Source: Flavobacteriales bacterium
Lineage (GTDB): Bacteria > Bacteroidota > Bacteroidia > Flavobacteriales_D > Crocinitomicaceae
Assembly (NCBI GenBank): GCA_022361195.1
Contig: JAKSBJ010000232.1
Span: 1-64,000, forward strand
Reading direction: 5' to 3'
DNA length: 64,000 nt
The translations under genes and the position numbers were made by a program. Each line of letters opens with the position of its first letter. Position 1 is the first letter of the stretch. Positions 52,845 to 61,238 of this stretch are shown in pieces. The notes under the pieces are model-generated. The model had not been told where the DNA came from. It was given only the letters and a program-made list of their open reading frames with translations, and ran no database searches.

Positions 52845-53987
52845 ATGAAATATATTTTTCTATTCATATTGGGACTTTCAACTTCTTTTGTCATGGCAAA
52901 GGAAAAGGAAGCTGTGGACACCTTTTTTGTTCATCAGGAAGGAATTTTGGAGGATGCTTTAATGCGACTGCGAAGCGCAGAAAATGATAATCAACGACTT
53001 ATTGCTAATGAGGACCTAATTACTGCCTTAAAAGAAACCATGAAACATCCTGGGATAATGGATTATCCTTTTGAGAAATTGACTACCATGTCTACGATTA
53101 AATCTCCTGACAACTCATTTAGGATTTTTAATTGGAATGTAGAAGATGAAAACCTGGTTCATAAACACTACGGTTACATTGTAAAACCAAGTCGTTCAGG
53201 AAGAAAAAATACCGTCATTGAGCTAAAAGAAGACAAAATTACCATTACTCGAAAACCAGAAGGTATGCTCACTTCTCAACATTGGTACGGTGCCTTATAT
53301 TACCGCATTATTCCAATTAAAAAAGAGAATAAAACCTACTATACTGTTTGTGGATTCAATGGAAATGACCAAAATACTAATATGAAGATTTTGGATGTCT
53401 TTTACTTTAAAGGGAAAAGCGTACGAATTGGTTATCCCCTATTTCAGGAGTCGAAAAACTCTACGACTTATTTGAATCGAGTATTTTTTGAATACTCCGA
53501 AAAAGCTTCCATTAGCGTTAATATGAATGAGAAATACGGTGCAATTATTTTTGATCACCTCATTCCAGAAACGCCCAATTTAGAAGGAATGTACGATTTT
53601 TATATTCCGGATATGTCTTATGACGGTTATGAATGGAATAGTAGCCGTTGGATTTATAAAGAAGATGTAATTGTTGGGAACGATCCTAATCGAACTATTC
53701 GTTATTACAATCCTGATCCAAAAAACGAAAATGACGTAGCCGTTGAAGTTAGTGATTCATGGATTGACCCTGTTGACAGCGGCGGACCAATAAACAACGG
53801 TGGAGTTGATGCCGTTGCCCCCTTGGAGACTCTTGACGCCAAGGAAGGGAAAAAGCCGACTAAACAAGGGAAAACCAAAAGAAAACGATTCCGTTTATTT
53901 GGTAAATACGACAAGCCTCATTCAGCAATTGGTGATACCAGTGTTGAAAAACGAAAAAAGAAAAACCAAAAGAAAAAGAAAAACTAG
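52845..53987 (+). CDS. Exported protein with Lys/Arg-rich tail, unknown function
   Basis: 380 residues. Signal peptide at about 1-18 (FLFILGLSTSFVMA). The mature part is beta-rich with aromatic residues (FNWNVEDENLVHKHYGYIVKP, HWYGALYYRIIPIKKENKTYYTV, FFEYSEKASISVNMNEKYGAIIFDHL). After a Gly/Asp-rich linker the last 60 residues are strongly basic, ending RKKKNQKKKKN, which could bind nucleic acid, phosphate or lipopolysaccharide. A family I do not recognise. It converges with the carboxypeptidase-regulatory protein at 53990, separated by two bases and no terminator. Confidence 0.65.
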   Translation: MKYIFLFILGLSTSFVMAKEKEAVDTFFVHQEGILEDALMRLRSAENDNQRLIANEDLITALKETMKHPGIMDYPFEKLTTMSTIKSPDNSFRIFNWNVEDENLVHKHYGYIVKPSRSGRKNTVIELKEDKITITRKPEGMLTSQHWYGALYYRIIPIKKENKTYYTVCGFNGNDQNTNMKILDVFYFKGKSVRIGYPLFQESKNSTTYLNRVFFEYSEKASISVNMNEKYGAIIFDHLIPETPNLEGMYDFYIPDMSYDGYEWNSSRWIYKEDVIVGNDPNRTIRYYNPDPKNENDVAVEVSDSWIDPVDSGGPINNGGVDAVAPLETLDAKEGKKPTKQGKTKRKRFRLFGKYDKPHSAIGDTSVEKRKKKNQKKKKN

Positions 53988-53989
53988 CC

Positions 53990-55312
53990 TCAAACTGGTT
54001 TTAATACCTCTTTATACAGATATTTCTTTTGGATTGATTCAAATGGACGGTAAATGTAAATCACCTCTCCGTTTCTAATTTGCAGCCCCTCTACATACTT
54101 AAAATGTAATTTGTAAGAACGAATAACTTGCCCCGTATCGTGATTTATTTCCCTCAGATAAGTATGCCCATTAATTTCAAATAAAGCATAAATCTGTTGA
54201 GTGAATTCATCTTGAATGAGAGGTTGTTCCCATCCCGATTTACGGGCATTGTGGTGATATGAAATGGCCAAACTATCCTCTACTCCATTTTGCGGATGAT
54301 ATTTAAACATCAAATCTTTGTAATGATCAAAAATGAGGAGCGTATCTCCTTCTACCTTAAAAAGAGGAGCATAAATAGGATCATAATACAAGGTTTGTGT
54401 AAAGAATAAGGCTCCTGCCCAAATTTCCTTGTCGATTCCAGTTTCAAGCTGCTTTTTATGTAATTCCAACTTAGTACGTTGATCTAAGTACTTAAACTCG
54501 GCCCGATAAAAAGGCATAATAAAAGTATCTTCAATGTATAACACCTTTTTATTCGAAGAATCAAGAACATCATATTCCCAATAGTCAAAGGCTGGATATA
54601 CCTCTGAATAAGTAGAATAATAGACTTTTTCAGCTATTGTATCAATTACGGGAGCTACGTTTTTAAAATAATACTCTCTTTCTTCAGGATACACGTACAA
54701 TTGCTGATTTTCCACCCAAACCAAATACACTCCCTCTTCCGTAATTAAATGAATGTTATTTCTGAAATCGGTTTGTAATTCGATTGATTGATCCGTAATG
54801 TGGTATTTATCAATCACCTTTTGATCCTTATCTAATAACCTTAATGCACTTCCCCTTCTCAAATTATGATCATAAGTCAATAAAACAAGCTGGTTATTTG
54901 AATCAAAAGCAAAATCGGAGACACTGTATTCCTGTGTTCCAAATAGCGTATCAGGTAATTCCGGTTTTATCACAACAATATCCGTCAATTTATTCGGCAT
55001 CACAATAGATAAAAAATATTTCCCCTTTTTTAACCCTCTTTTTTCAATCTTCTGATCAATTAAAACTCCCTTATAGTCAAAACTTACGCTCTTAAAAAGC
55101 AAACTATCATAGGTTCCAACCTTATATTGAATTTCAAACTTTCCATCAGAACCAGACACCTTTTTATTTTGCGAATTGTTTTTAAAGTAATAACGAACTC
55201 CAGGTACAGGATCGCCATCCTCATCCTGAATAGTTCCATAAATTGTTATTTCCTGAGCAAAAGTTTGAAATTGTACAAACAGTGTAAATATGAAAAGTAA
55301 TTGTCTTAGCAT
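53990..55312 (-). CDS. Exported protein with carboxypeptidase-regulatory-like domain
   Basis: 440 residues from the ATG around 55312; the frame runs 21 codons further but starts there at a TTG. A signal peptide (LLFIFTLFVQFQTFAQ) precedes a CarboxypepD_reg-like domain (EITIYGTIQDEDGDPVPGVRYYF). The remainder is beta-propeller-like with repeated Tyr/Asp segments (LVLLTYDHNLRRGSALRLLDKD, YLVWVENQQLYVYPE). An outer-membrane or periplasmic protein of unknown function. A promoter with TTTG-N22-TAATTTTG lies upstream. Confidence 0.7.
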   Translation of the reverse strand: MLRQLLFIFTLFVQFQTFAQEITIYGTIQDEDGDPVPGVRYYFKNNSQNKKVSGSDGKFEIQYKVGTYDSLLFKSVSFDYKGVLIDQKIEKRGLKKGKYFLSIVMPNKLTDIVVIKPELPDTLFGTQEYSVSDFAFDSNNQLVLLTYDHNLRRGSALRLLDKDQKVIDKYHITDQSIELQTDFRNNIHLITEEGVYLVWVENQQLYVYPEEREYYFKNVAPVIDTIAEKVYYSTYSEVYPAFDYWEYDVLDSSNKKVLYIEDTFIMPFYRAEFKYLDQRTKLELHKKQLETGIDKEIWAGALFFTQTLYYDPIYAPLFKVEGDTLLIFDHYKDLMFKYHPQNGVEDSLAISYHHNARKSGWEQPLIQDEFTQQIYALFEINGHTYLREINHDTGQVIRSYKLHFKYVEGLQIRNGEVIYIYRPFESIQKKYLYKEVLKPV

Positions 55313-55342
55313 TCGGTTCTTTTCTATTTTGGATGCAGACAC

Positions 55343-55376
55343 CAAAATTATTCCATAATTCCTATTATTTTGCAAA
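55343..55376 (-). promoter_or_regulatory. Promoter of the exported protein at 53990-55312
   Basis: Minus strand: TTTG (55376-55373), 22-base spacer, TAATTTTG (55350-55343). Confidence 0.5.
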
Positions 55377-55385
55377 AGCTTTTAA

Positions 55386-56324
55386 ATGAAAGTATTTATT
55401 CATTATATCCGCGACTATTTTAAGGAGGATTTCCAATGGGCTCCTCACCTTATAATTGGCGCTTTTTTGGCTGTTTCAATTGGTTTGAACTACCAATATG
55501 ATATCTATGATCAAATTTTAAATGATCATCATAAAGAAGCCTCTTCAATAGTCTACTTATATCTTTTTTACCTGGTTGCCTTTGTGTTTTCGGTCTCCAT
55601 AGTTTCAATTTTCTCAAAAAAGAAAGAAGATAGACCTATTTTTAATAAGAAATATCTACTTTTCAGCCTCATTGGAATTCTTTTTCTCTCCTTGGATTGC
55701 AGCTATTATCTGATGCAATTCTCTGTGGATTTTCTAGAAGATGTAAATCCTTACATAGCGCGATGGGTTTACATGTGTTTGAGTAACTTGCATAGTCTTT
55801 TAACCATCATAATTCCGCTGTTCCTTATCTATTTTGCTGTTAAACACTTTAAACCTGAATTATATGGTTTGCGATTGAATGGAGCCAAGGTAAAACCTTA
55901 TTTCTGGTTGATTTTATTGATGATTCCGTTAATTTATTTAGCCTCTTTTCAACCTGACTTTTTAGAAGCTTACCCTTCGTATGAAGACTATCAGGAATAC
56001 AAACACCTTGGAGTTGATCAATGGGTAACAGCAGGTACTTTTGAACTTTGTTACGGATTTGATTTTCTTTCTGTAGAATTGTTTTTTAGAGGATTCTTAG
56101 TTATCGCTCTTTCTCGTTTTGTAGGAAGGGATGCCATTTTACCAATGGTAACACTTTACTGCTTTTTGCACTTTGGAAAACCCGCGGGAGAAACCATTAG
56201 CTCAATTTTTGGAGGATATATTCTAGGAATTTTGGCTTATCGTTCACGAAATATTTATGGTGGACTAATTGCTCATTTGGGTGTAGCTTGGGGAATGGAA
56301 CTAATGGCTTATTTACAGGGATAG
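55386..56324 (+). CDS. CPBP family intramembrane metalloprotease
   Basis: 312 residues with about eight membrane segments. The CPBP/Abi signature is at the C-terminus: SVELFFRGFLVIAL (ExxxR, with V replacing the first Glu of EExxxR), LYCFLHFGKPAGE (HxxxP-like) and GGLIAHLGVAWG (second catalytic His). The first half is helical with no motif. CPBP proteases cleave membrane substrates or act as maturation factors. The loss of one Glu may weaken activity. Divergent from the exported protein gene. Confidence 0.8.
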   Translation: MKVFIHYIRDYFKEDFQWAPHLIIGAFLAVSIGLNYQYDIYDQILNDHHKEASSIVYLYLFYLVAFVFSVSIVSIFSKKKEDRPIFNKKYLLFSLIGILFLSLDCSYYLMQFSVDFLEDVNPYIARWVYMCLSNLHSLLTIIIPLFLIYFAVKHFKPELYGLRLNGAKVKPYFWLILLMIPLIYLASFQPDFLEAYPSYEDYQEYKHLGVDQWVTAGTFELCYGFDFLSVELFFRGFLVIALSRFVGRDAILPMVTLYCFLHFGKPAGETISSIFGGYILGILAYRSRNIYGGLIAHLGVAWGMELMAYLQG

Positions 56325-56447
56325 GTCGATTTTGGGTTTAATCATTGTCCCAACCTAATTTTTGATATCAACGTTATTAAAAAAAAGATAAGTTATTAAC
56401 TGAATTTGCTTATCCTAATATTGCTCCTTATATTTAAAGGACAAGGT

Positions 56448-56834
56448 ATGGTTACCGGAGTTACATATGGCGTCAAGATTTCTGTAGAAAGCCTTTATAG
56501 AAAAGACCTTTCCAACATTGAAAACAGATTGTTCTTTTTCAATTACCGTATTGTAATTGAGAACAAGAACTCGTTTGATATTCAATTAAAATCCCGTTAC
56601 TGGTTTATTTTTGATTCATTAAACCCACCTCGTGAAGTAGAGGGTGATGGAGTTGTAGGTGAGCAACCTATTTTAAGTCCTGGACAAAAACATGTTTATG
56701 TTAGTGGTTGTGACTTACATTCTGAAATTGGATATATGCACGGGTACTACGTTTTTGAACGAATTGATACACGTGAATTGTTTAAGGTAAGAGTTCCGCA
56801 ATTTGATCTTTTTGCTAAACCAAAGATGAACTAG
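56448..56834 (+). CDS. apaG: ApaG domain protein
   Basis: 128 residues from ATG 56448; the frame extends upstream to 56406, but the added 14 residues are hydrophobic and atypical. The ApaG core: GVTYGVKISVESLYRKDLSNIENRLFFFNYRIVIENKNSFDIQL, then RYWFIFDSLNPPREVEGDGVVGEQPILSPGQKHVYVSGCDL, where GDGVVGEQPxLxPG is the signature. ApaG is a small beta-sandwich protein linked to Co2+/Mg2+ resistance phenotypes in E. coli, function unclear. Its stop overlaps the convergent gene by 4 bases (CTAG). Confidence 0.95.
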   Translation: MVTGVTYGVKISVESLYRKDLSNIENRLFFFNYRIVIENKNSFDIQLKSRYWFIFDSLNPPREVEGDGVVGEQPILSPGQKHVYVSGCDLHSEIGYMHGYYVFERIDTRELFKVRVPQFDLFAKPKMN

Positions 56835-57988
56835 ATTTTACTTTCTAGTTTGTATTTCTTTCTTTTCTGTGTTAGCGTTTTCCATTCATCTTTGCTCATT
56901 GAAGCTCTTCTTGGCTCCAGAACATCGAATAAAATTTGTTGATCTGCTTTTGAAGAAGTATTGTCAATTTGTTTAATGAGGTTACTTGTCATTGCTCCAG
57001 GCCAGTAATCCTGATCTCTCATCAAATAAACTAACTCTTTATACAACTTAGGGTAATCATTTAAGCCCTTAGATAATTTATGCAGGTAGACAGGTTTCAT
57101 AGGTGCTGCACGCCATTTTTGAATAACCGTCTTTTTCATTTCTAATGATGATTCTCCAAAAAACTTTCGTCCCAATACTTTTTGAACAGTATCCAACTCC
57201 ACCTCAGCATAGTTTAATTGATTGATACAATAAGTCGCCAAAGTCTCATTAGTAGTATCTGCAATGGACATTAAAGTATTGGTCATACTGCTTTTTCCTC
57301 CTGCTTTAGCAGCTAGGGTCTGAAGCAAATAATCTCTACACCCTAAGTCCTCATTTTCTAAGAAATAGGTATAATATTTTTCTTTAAATAAATTCTTTCG
57401 GGTATGGTTCAACATTTTTAGTCGACTTGAATGTGCCAATTCCCATATTGTATAAGTAGTATACAACGCTCCTGGAACAAATTGTCCCTTTAATTCGGGT
57501 AAGGTTGCACCACTAATCCCATCTACCATTTCCGATTTTTTCATGAAAACAGCTTTGGATTGAACTGTACTTGAGTTTCCCTTCTTACTTTCAGCTGGTG
57601 ATGGTTTTACACTATTCCCATAACGCGGATCCGGTCCTCTCAAAATTTCATCCAATAATTTATAATCTGACTGAGTAAAAGGTTCGTGATTTATTTTCGT
57701 TAGAATTTCTTTTCCTGGTTGATCATATTTTAGATATTCTCCATTCAATTTCCAGTACAGATTAACATAAATAGGCTTGCACTCCCCTGTTTCACAAACA
57801 GGAGTAAAAATTTGTGAAGAATAATAAGCGGGCATATTATCCTCATATATCAGCATCACAGAATTCTGGTTAGTATCCAGAAAAATCCCAGTTCTCTCCT
57901 GATTATCGAATAAATTGGGAGAAGATTGAATGGCAATTCCTGCCATACAGCATAGGGTTATCAAACCGATAAAAATTACCTTTTTCAT
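56831..57988 (-). CDS. Exported protein with SGAT-type motif, unknown family
   Basis: 385 residues from ATG 57988. Signal peptide about 1-18. A Cys pair in FTPVCETGECKPIYVNLYW. KSEMVDGISGATLPELKGQFVPGALYTTYTIWELAHS contains GISGAT, resembling the D-x-x-S/T-GAT motif where FMN is attached covalently in flavin-binding domains. The rest is helical, possibly HEAT-like (DYPKLYKELVYLMRDQDYWPGAMTSNLIKQI). I have seen similar GISGAT-GALYTTYTIW patterns in Bacteroidota exported proteins, but function is not known. It is exported and convergent with apaG. Confidence 0.6.
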   Translation of the reverse strand: MKKVIFIGLITLCCMAGIAIQSSPNLFDNQERTGIFLDTNQNSVMLIYEDNMPAYYSSQIFTPVCETGECKPIYVNLYWKLNGEYLKYDQPGKEILTKINHEPFTQSDYKLLDEILRGPDPRYGNSVKPSPAESKKGNSSTVQSKAVFMKKSEMVDGISGATLPELKGQFVPGALYTTYTIWELAHSSRLKMLNHTRKNLFKEKYYTYFLENEDLGCRDYLLQTLAAKAGGKSSMTNTLMSIADTTNETLATYCINQLNYAEVELDTVQKVLGRKFFGESSLEMKKTVIQKWRAAPMKPVYLHKLSKGLNDYPKLYKELVYLMRDQDYWPGAMTSNLIKQIDNTSSKADQQILFDVLEPRRASMSKDEWKTLTQKRKKYKLESKI

Positions 57989-58129
57989 AAAGTTTGAATA
58001 ATAAATTGGTGTCACGGGTTCTTCTTGTACGGAGAATCAATGATTTAGGTTTTACTTCACCCCACATTTGCCTAATTAGGATTACAAAATAAACAGGACA
58101 GCGGGGAGCAAAATGCCGTATAAAATGAC

Positions 58130-58137
58130 TAATTTTG
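58130..58137 (+). promoter_or_regulatory. -7 box for pruA
   Basis: TAATTTTG, ending 27 bases before the ATG at 58165. It overlaps a TTG that would otherwise be taken as the start of a longer frame. Confidence 0.55.
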
Positions 58138-58164
58138 TTCCTTCAAAATACAAAAGAAAAGATT

Positions 58165-59790
58165 ATGCCACAAGCCATTTATCACGTACCTGTTCCAAAA
58201 AATGAACCCGTTAGCGCATTTGCACCGGGAAGTAAGGAAAAAGAATCTCTGTTGGCTCAGTATAAAGCAATGTACAACAGTCAAATTGAGGTTCCAATGC
58301 ACATTGGAGGCGAAGAAGTTACTACTTCTGATAAGCGTCCTATGTCACCTCCTCATGATCATCAGCATGTTTTGGGGCATTTTAATTATGGAGACGCTTC
58401 ACATGTTAATCAAGCAATTGATGCTGCTTTAGCCGCTCGTGAAGAATGGGCTTCTCTTCCATGGGAACAAAGAGCTGCTATATTTTTAAAAGCCGCTGAC
58501 CTATTGGCTGGACCATTCAGAGATAAAATGAATGCGTCAACTATGTTAGCTCAATCTAAAAACTGTATGCAAGCTGAGATTGATGCAGCTTGTGAGTTGA
58601 TTGACTTTTTCAAATTCAACGTGGCCTACATCACTCAAATTTATAATGAGCAACCAGGTTCTAATGACGGAATGTGGAATCGTTTAGAATATCGTCCGTT
58701 AGAAGGATTTGTATTTGCTATTACTCCATTTAACTTCACTTCTATTTGTGCTAACCTTTGTGCCGCTCCGGCAATGATGGGTAACACTGTAGTATGGAAA
58801 CCTGCTGATTCGCAAGTTTACTCTGCGCAAGTGATCATGGAGTTATTTAAAGCTGCAGGATTACCTGATGGTGTTATTAATATGGTTACTGTTGACGGAC
58901 CAACAGCCGGAGATGTAGTATTTAAACATCCTGACTTTGCAGGATTACACTTCACAGGCTCATCAGCTGTATTTAAGCATCTTTGGAAAGAAATTGGAAC
59001 GAACATTGATTTATATAAAACCTATCCACGAATTGTTGGAGAAACTGGTGGTAAAGATTTCATCATTGCTCATGAGTCTGCTGTTCCAGGTGAAGTGGCT
59101 ACAGCAATTTCAAGAGGCGCATTTGAATATCAGGGACAAAAATGTTCAGCCGCTTCAAGAGCATACCTTCCATCTAACATGGCACAGGAGGTTATTGAAT
59201 TGGTCAAAACAGATGTTAATTCATTTAAAATGGGATCACCTGATGATTTTGGGAACTTTATCAATGCTGTTATTGATGAAAGAGCATTTGACAAAATTGC
59301 AGGATACATTGATTACATCAAAGAACAAGGTGACGCTGAGATTGTAGCCGGAGGTAACTATGATAAATCAAAAGGGTATTTCATTGAACCAACAGTAGTC
59401 GTAACCAGCAATCCAAAATTCAGAACTATGTGTGAAGAAATTTTTGGACCGGTTATTACCATTTTCGTTTATGAAGCTGATCAATTTGAAGAAACATTAG
59501 AACTTTTAGATAGTACATCGGAATATGCACTAACCGGAGCTATTTTCTCAACAGATCGCTACGCAATTAATCGAGCTTCTAAAAGACTTGAAAATGCTGC
59601 GGGGAACTTCTACATCAATGACAAGCCTACTGGTGCCGTTGTTGGTCAGCAACCATTTGGGGGAGCCAGAGCATCCGGAACAAATGATAAAGCAGGATCT
59701 TACCTAAACCTTATTAGATGGGTATCTCCAAGAACCATTAAGGAGACCTTTAATCCTCCAACGGATTATCGTTACCCTTTCTTAGGATAA
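58165..59790 (+). CDS. pruA: L-glutamate gamma-semialdehyde dehydrogenase (P5C dehydrogenase)
   Basis: 541 residues from ATG 58165. The N-terminus MPQAIYHVPVPKNEPVSAFAPGS is typical of this enzyme. NAD-binding FTGSSAVFKHLWKEIG, catalytic VGETGGKDFIIAHES (Glu) and FEYQGQKCSAASRAYLP (Cys). FNPPTDYRYPFLG closes the gene, as in Bacteroidota P5C dehydrogenases. It oxidises glutamate semialdehyde to glutamate in proline and arginine breakdown. Proline dehydrogenase is not adjacent. A -7 box lies upstream and a strong terminator follows. Confidence 0.96.
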   Translation: MPQAIYHVPVPKNEPVSAFAPGSKEKESLLAQYKAMYNSQIEVPMHIGGEEVTTSDKRPMSPPHDHQHVLGHFNYGDASHVNQAIDAALAAREEWASLPWEQRAAIFLKAADLLAGPFRDKMNASTMLAQSKNCMQAEIDAACELIDFFKFNVAYITQIYNEQPGSNDGMWNRLEYRPLEGFVFAITPFNFTSICANLCAAPAMMGNTVVWKPADSQVYSAQVIMELFKAAGLPDGVINMVTVDGPTAGDVVFKHPDFAGLHFTGSSAVFKHLWKEIGTNIDLYKTYPRIVGETGGKDFIIAHESAVPGEVATAISRGAFEYQGQKCSAASRAYLPSNMAQEVIELVKTDVNSFKMGSPDDFGNFINAVIDERAFDKIAGYIDYIKEQGDAEIVAGGNYDKSKGYFIEPTVVVTSNPKFRTMCEEIFGPVITIFVYEADQFEETLELLDSTSEYALTGAIFSTDRYAINRASKRLENAAGNFYINDKPTGAVVGQQPFGGARASGTNDKAGSYLNLIRWVSPRTIKETFNPPTDYRYPFLG

Positions 59791-59820
59791 TTTAGATAAA
59801 GAGATTTTCTTAATATTGAA

Positions 59821-59852
59821 AGAGGCTATCCAGAAAGGTAGCCTCTTTTTTG
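59821..59852 (+). terminator. Terminator after pruA
   Basis: AGAGGCTA (59821-59828) and TAGCCTCT (59839-59846), 10-base loop, followed by TTTTTTG. Confidence 0.88.
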
Positions 59853-59926
59853 TTTAGTAGAACTAAAATGAAATCAGCAAATACCATTATTTCATTATTG
59901 GAAAGGCTGGGTGTTTATTAGTTATT

Positions 59927-60044
59927 CTCTAATTTGTTGATCGTTCTTTATTTTTTGTCACTTCCCTATTTATGTAATTGATCACAAAATCTTGTATTTC
60001 ACTGCATAATAAGACTTAAGAAGAATTTGAAAAATTCCCATTCA
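59927..60044 (+). repeat. Imperfect direct repeat, copy A
   Basis: About 118 bases that align with copy B (60125-60243) at roughly three quarters identity by eye. Shared blocks include TTTTTGTCA, TTTATGTAAT, TCACT-CATAA-AAGACTTAAG and AATTTGAAAA, ending in CATTCA. The period is about 198 bases. No ORF, tRNA or terminator is in the copy. The CTTAAG centre gives a small palindrome. Together with copy B it fills most of the 59853-60320 gap, which otherwise holds no gene. Confidence 0.65.
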
Positions 60045-60124
60045 GATATGTTATGGTATTTTGAATGGTCACTCCAACTTGTCTCTCTATCATTAAGATA
60101 GAAATTATGAGAAATGATCGTTAT

Positions 60125-60243
60125 TTCTGAATTGGCTTATCGTTTTTGCTTTTTGTCATTCCTTTTTTATGTAATCGACCAAATTACCGCGTATCTCACT
60201 CCATAACAAGACTTAAGTGAAATTTGAAAAAAAACTCCATTCA
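60125..60243 (+). repeat. Imperfect direct repeat, copy B
   Basis: Second copy of the repeat described at 59927-60044, ending about 80 bases before a small coiled-coil gene. The spacer (60045-60124) is not repeated. Differences are spread along the copy, so it is an old duplication. Confidence 0.65.
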
Positions 60244-60320
60244 AGAGAATGTTTTTTTTCCAAATGTCTTGTTCTGTTGTTCAATACACAGTATGGGGTC
60301 TCAAATTAAAAATAGAAGAG

Positions 60321-60557
60321 ATGACAAAAAGACAACAAAATACAGCATTTAACCAACTGATCGATGATTCAAACATTTTTAAAACAATCGAAACTTTGGA
60401 GGGAATACTTGATCAGTATCGACAGTTAGCAATTATTCAGCGCGAGCGTTATTTGGTAGAAACTGAAATCAATCAATTGGATAGAATGGTTTTAGAATTG
60501 AAAAATAAATTAAATGATTTCATTCAAAAATCTATCCAATGGGAAGCGCTGGAATGA
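60321..60557 (+). CDS. Small coiled-coil protein
   Basis: 78 residues from ATG 60321, with an AGAAG just upstream; the longer frame from 60249 would add a Phe/Cys-rich, non-protein-like stretch. The peptide is hydrophilic and helical: NQLIDDSNIFKTIETLEGILDQYRQ then ETEINQLDRMVLELKNKLNDFIQ, with heptad spacing of Leu/Ile. Soluble, no known family. It could be a small structural or regulatory protein. It follows directly on the direct repeats. Confidence 0.5.
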   Translation: MTKRQQNTAFNQLIDDSNIFKTIETLEGILDQYRQLAIIQRERYLVETEINQLDRMVLELKNKLNDFIQKSIQWEALE

Positions 60558-60729
60558 TCAGTGTTTTATTTTTTTCTTCACTTGAAATCTTAAAAACGTA
60601 CTTAAACTATCTCTCGCCCTTTTCAACCATTCCCCAGAAATATACTCCTCATTCATTATTGGATTCTCTCCAAATATTGGACAAAATAATTTAACGAAGT
60701 ATTCTATTTAAATCGATTTATTATTTGCC

Positions 60730-60737
60730 TAATTTTG
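60730..60737 (+). promoter_or_regulatory. -7 box for the mini sorting-domain gene
   Basis: TAATTTTG, 63 bases before the ATG at 60801. No clear -33 element. The rest of 60558-60800 shows no gene. Confidence 0.45.
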
Positions 60738-60800
60738 CTCTGTATAATCCTAACAAAAAACTACATGATAAAGCTAAAAAATTGAATTAAAAAAATATAA

Positions 60801-61145
60801 ATGAGTCCCATACAGCAAACCTTCTACCGACAGAAACTCCTCAAACTGGCTCTATTTTTCCTACTTTTACTAAGTCAAAATTTGTCTTTTTCAAAAACTG
60901 ACACTGATTCTTTAACTGGCGTTTATCAATCTCACCCTGATACTTCAAATCAATCAAGTATTCATTTTATACAACTTCCTCAAAAATATCATTTAGTAGA
61001 AGTAGTACAATTAGATGGTGAAGTAGTACTATATCAAGAAAGCATATCCCGTATAGACATTCGTAATTTGAGTTCAGGAGTTTATATTCTAAGGGCCAAG
61101 AACAACGGCCAACACCTTTATCAAACCAAATTCATAAAAAACTAG
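60801..61145 (+). CDS. Minimal secreted protein ending in a T9SS type A-like sorting domain
   Basis: 114 residues. A signal peptide (LLKLALFFLLLLSQNLSFS) ends near residue 32. The rest is short and Ser/Thr-rich until about residue 60. The final 55 residues, HLVEVVQLDGEVVLYQESISR then IDIRNLSSGVYILRAKNNGQ and YQTKFIKN, match the second half of a type A sorting domain (the DLSxLxxGVYILKV and K-I-I-K-N end). The usual N-terminal half (PNP motif) is missing. The mature protein is thus little more than a sorting domain. It may be a decoy or partner for T9SS, a small adhesin, or a degraded gene. Confidence 0.6.
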   Translation: MSPIQQTFYRQKLLKLALFFLLLLSQNLSFSKTDTDSLTGVYQSHPDTSNQSSIHFIQLPQKYHLVEVVQLDGEVVLYQESISRIDIRNLSSGVYILRAKNNGQHLYQTKFIKN

Positions 61146-61215
61146 TCTTCACTATTCACAGTTTTTTTTTGAAAAGCTTAGGCTCATGCTTATGCTTATC
61201 TCTTTTCCTATTTTG

Positions 61216-61223
61216 TATTTTTG
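61216..61223 (+). promoter_or_regulatory. -7 box for the lipid acyltransferase pair
   Basis: TATTTTTG, ending 15 bases before ATG 61239; it overlaps a TTG that cannot therefore be the start. Confidence 0.55.
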
Positions 61224-61238
61224 CACTTATCCATTTTT

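Noticed and set aside
58937-59347. 136-codon frame inside pruA
   Set aside because: It lies entirely within the strongly conserved pruA coding region in another frame and has no family resemblance.
61221-61238. TTG starts for the PlsC-like gene (61221) and pruA (58135)
   Set aside because: Both TTG codons lie inside -7 promoter boxes, and each gene has a better ATG shortly downstream.
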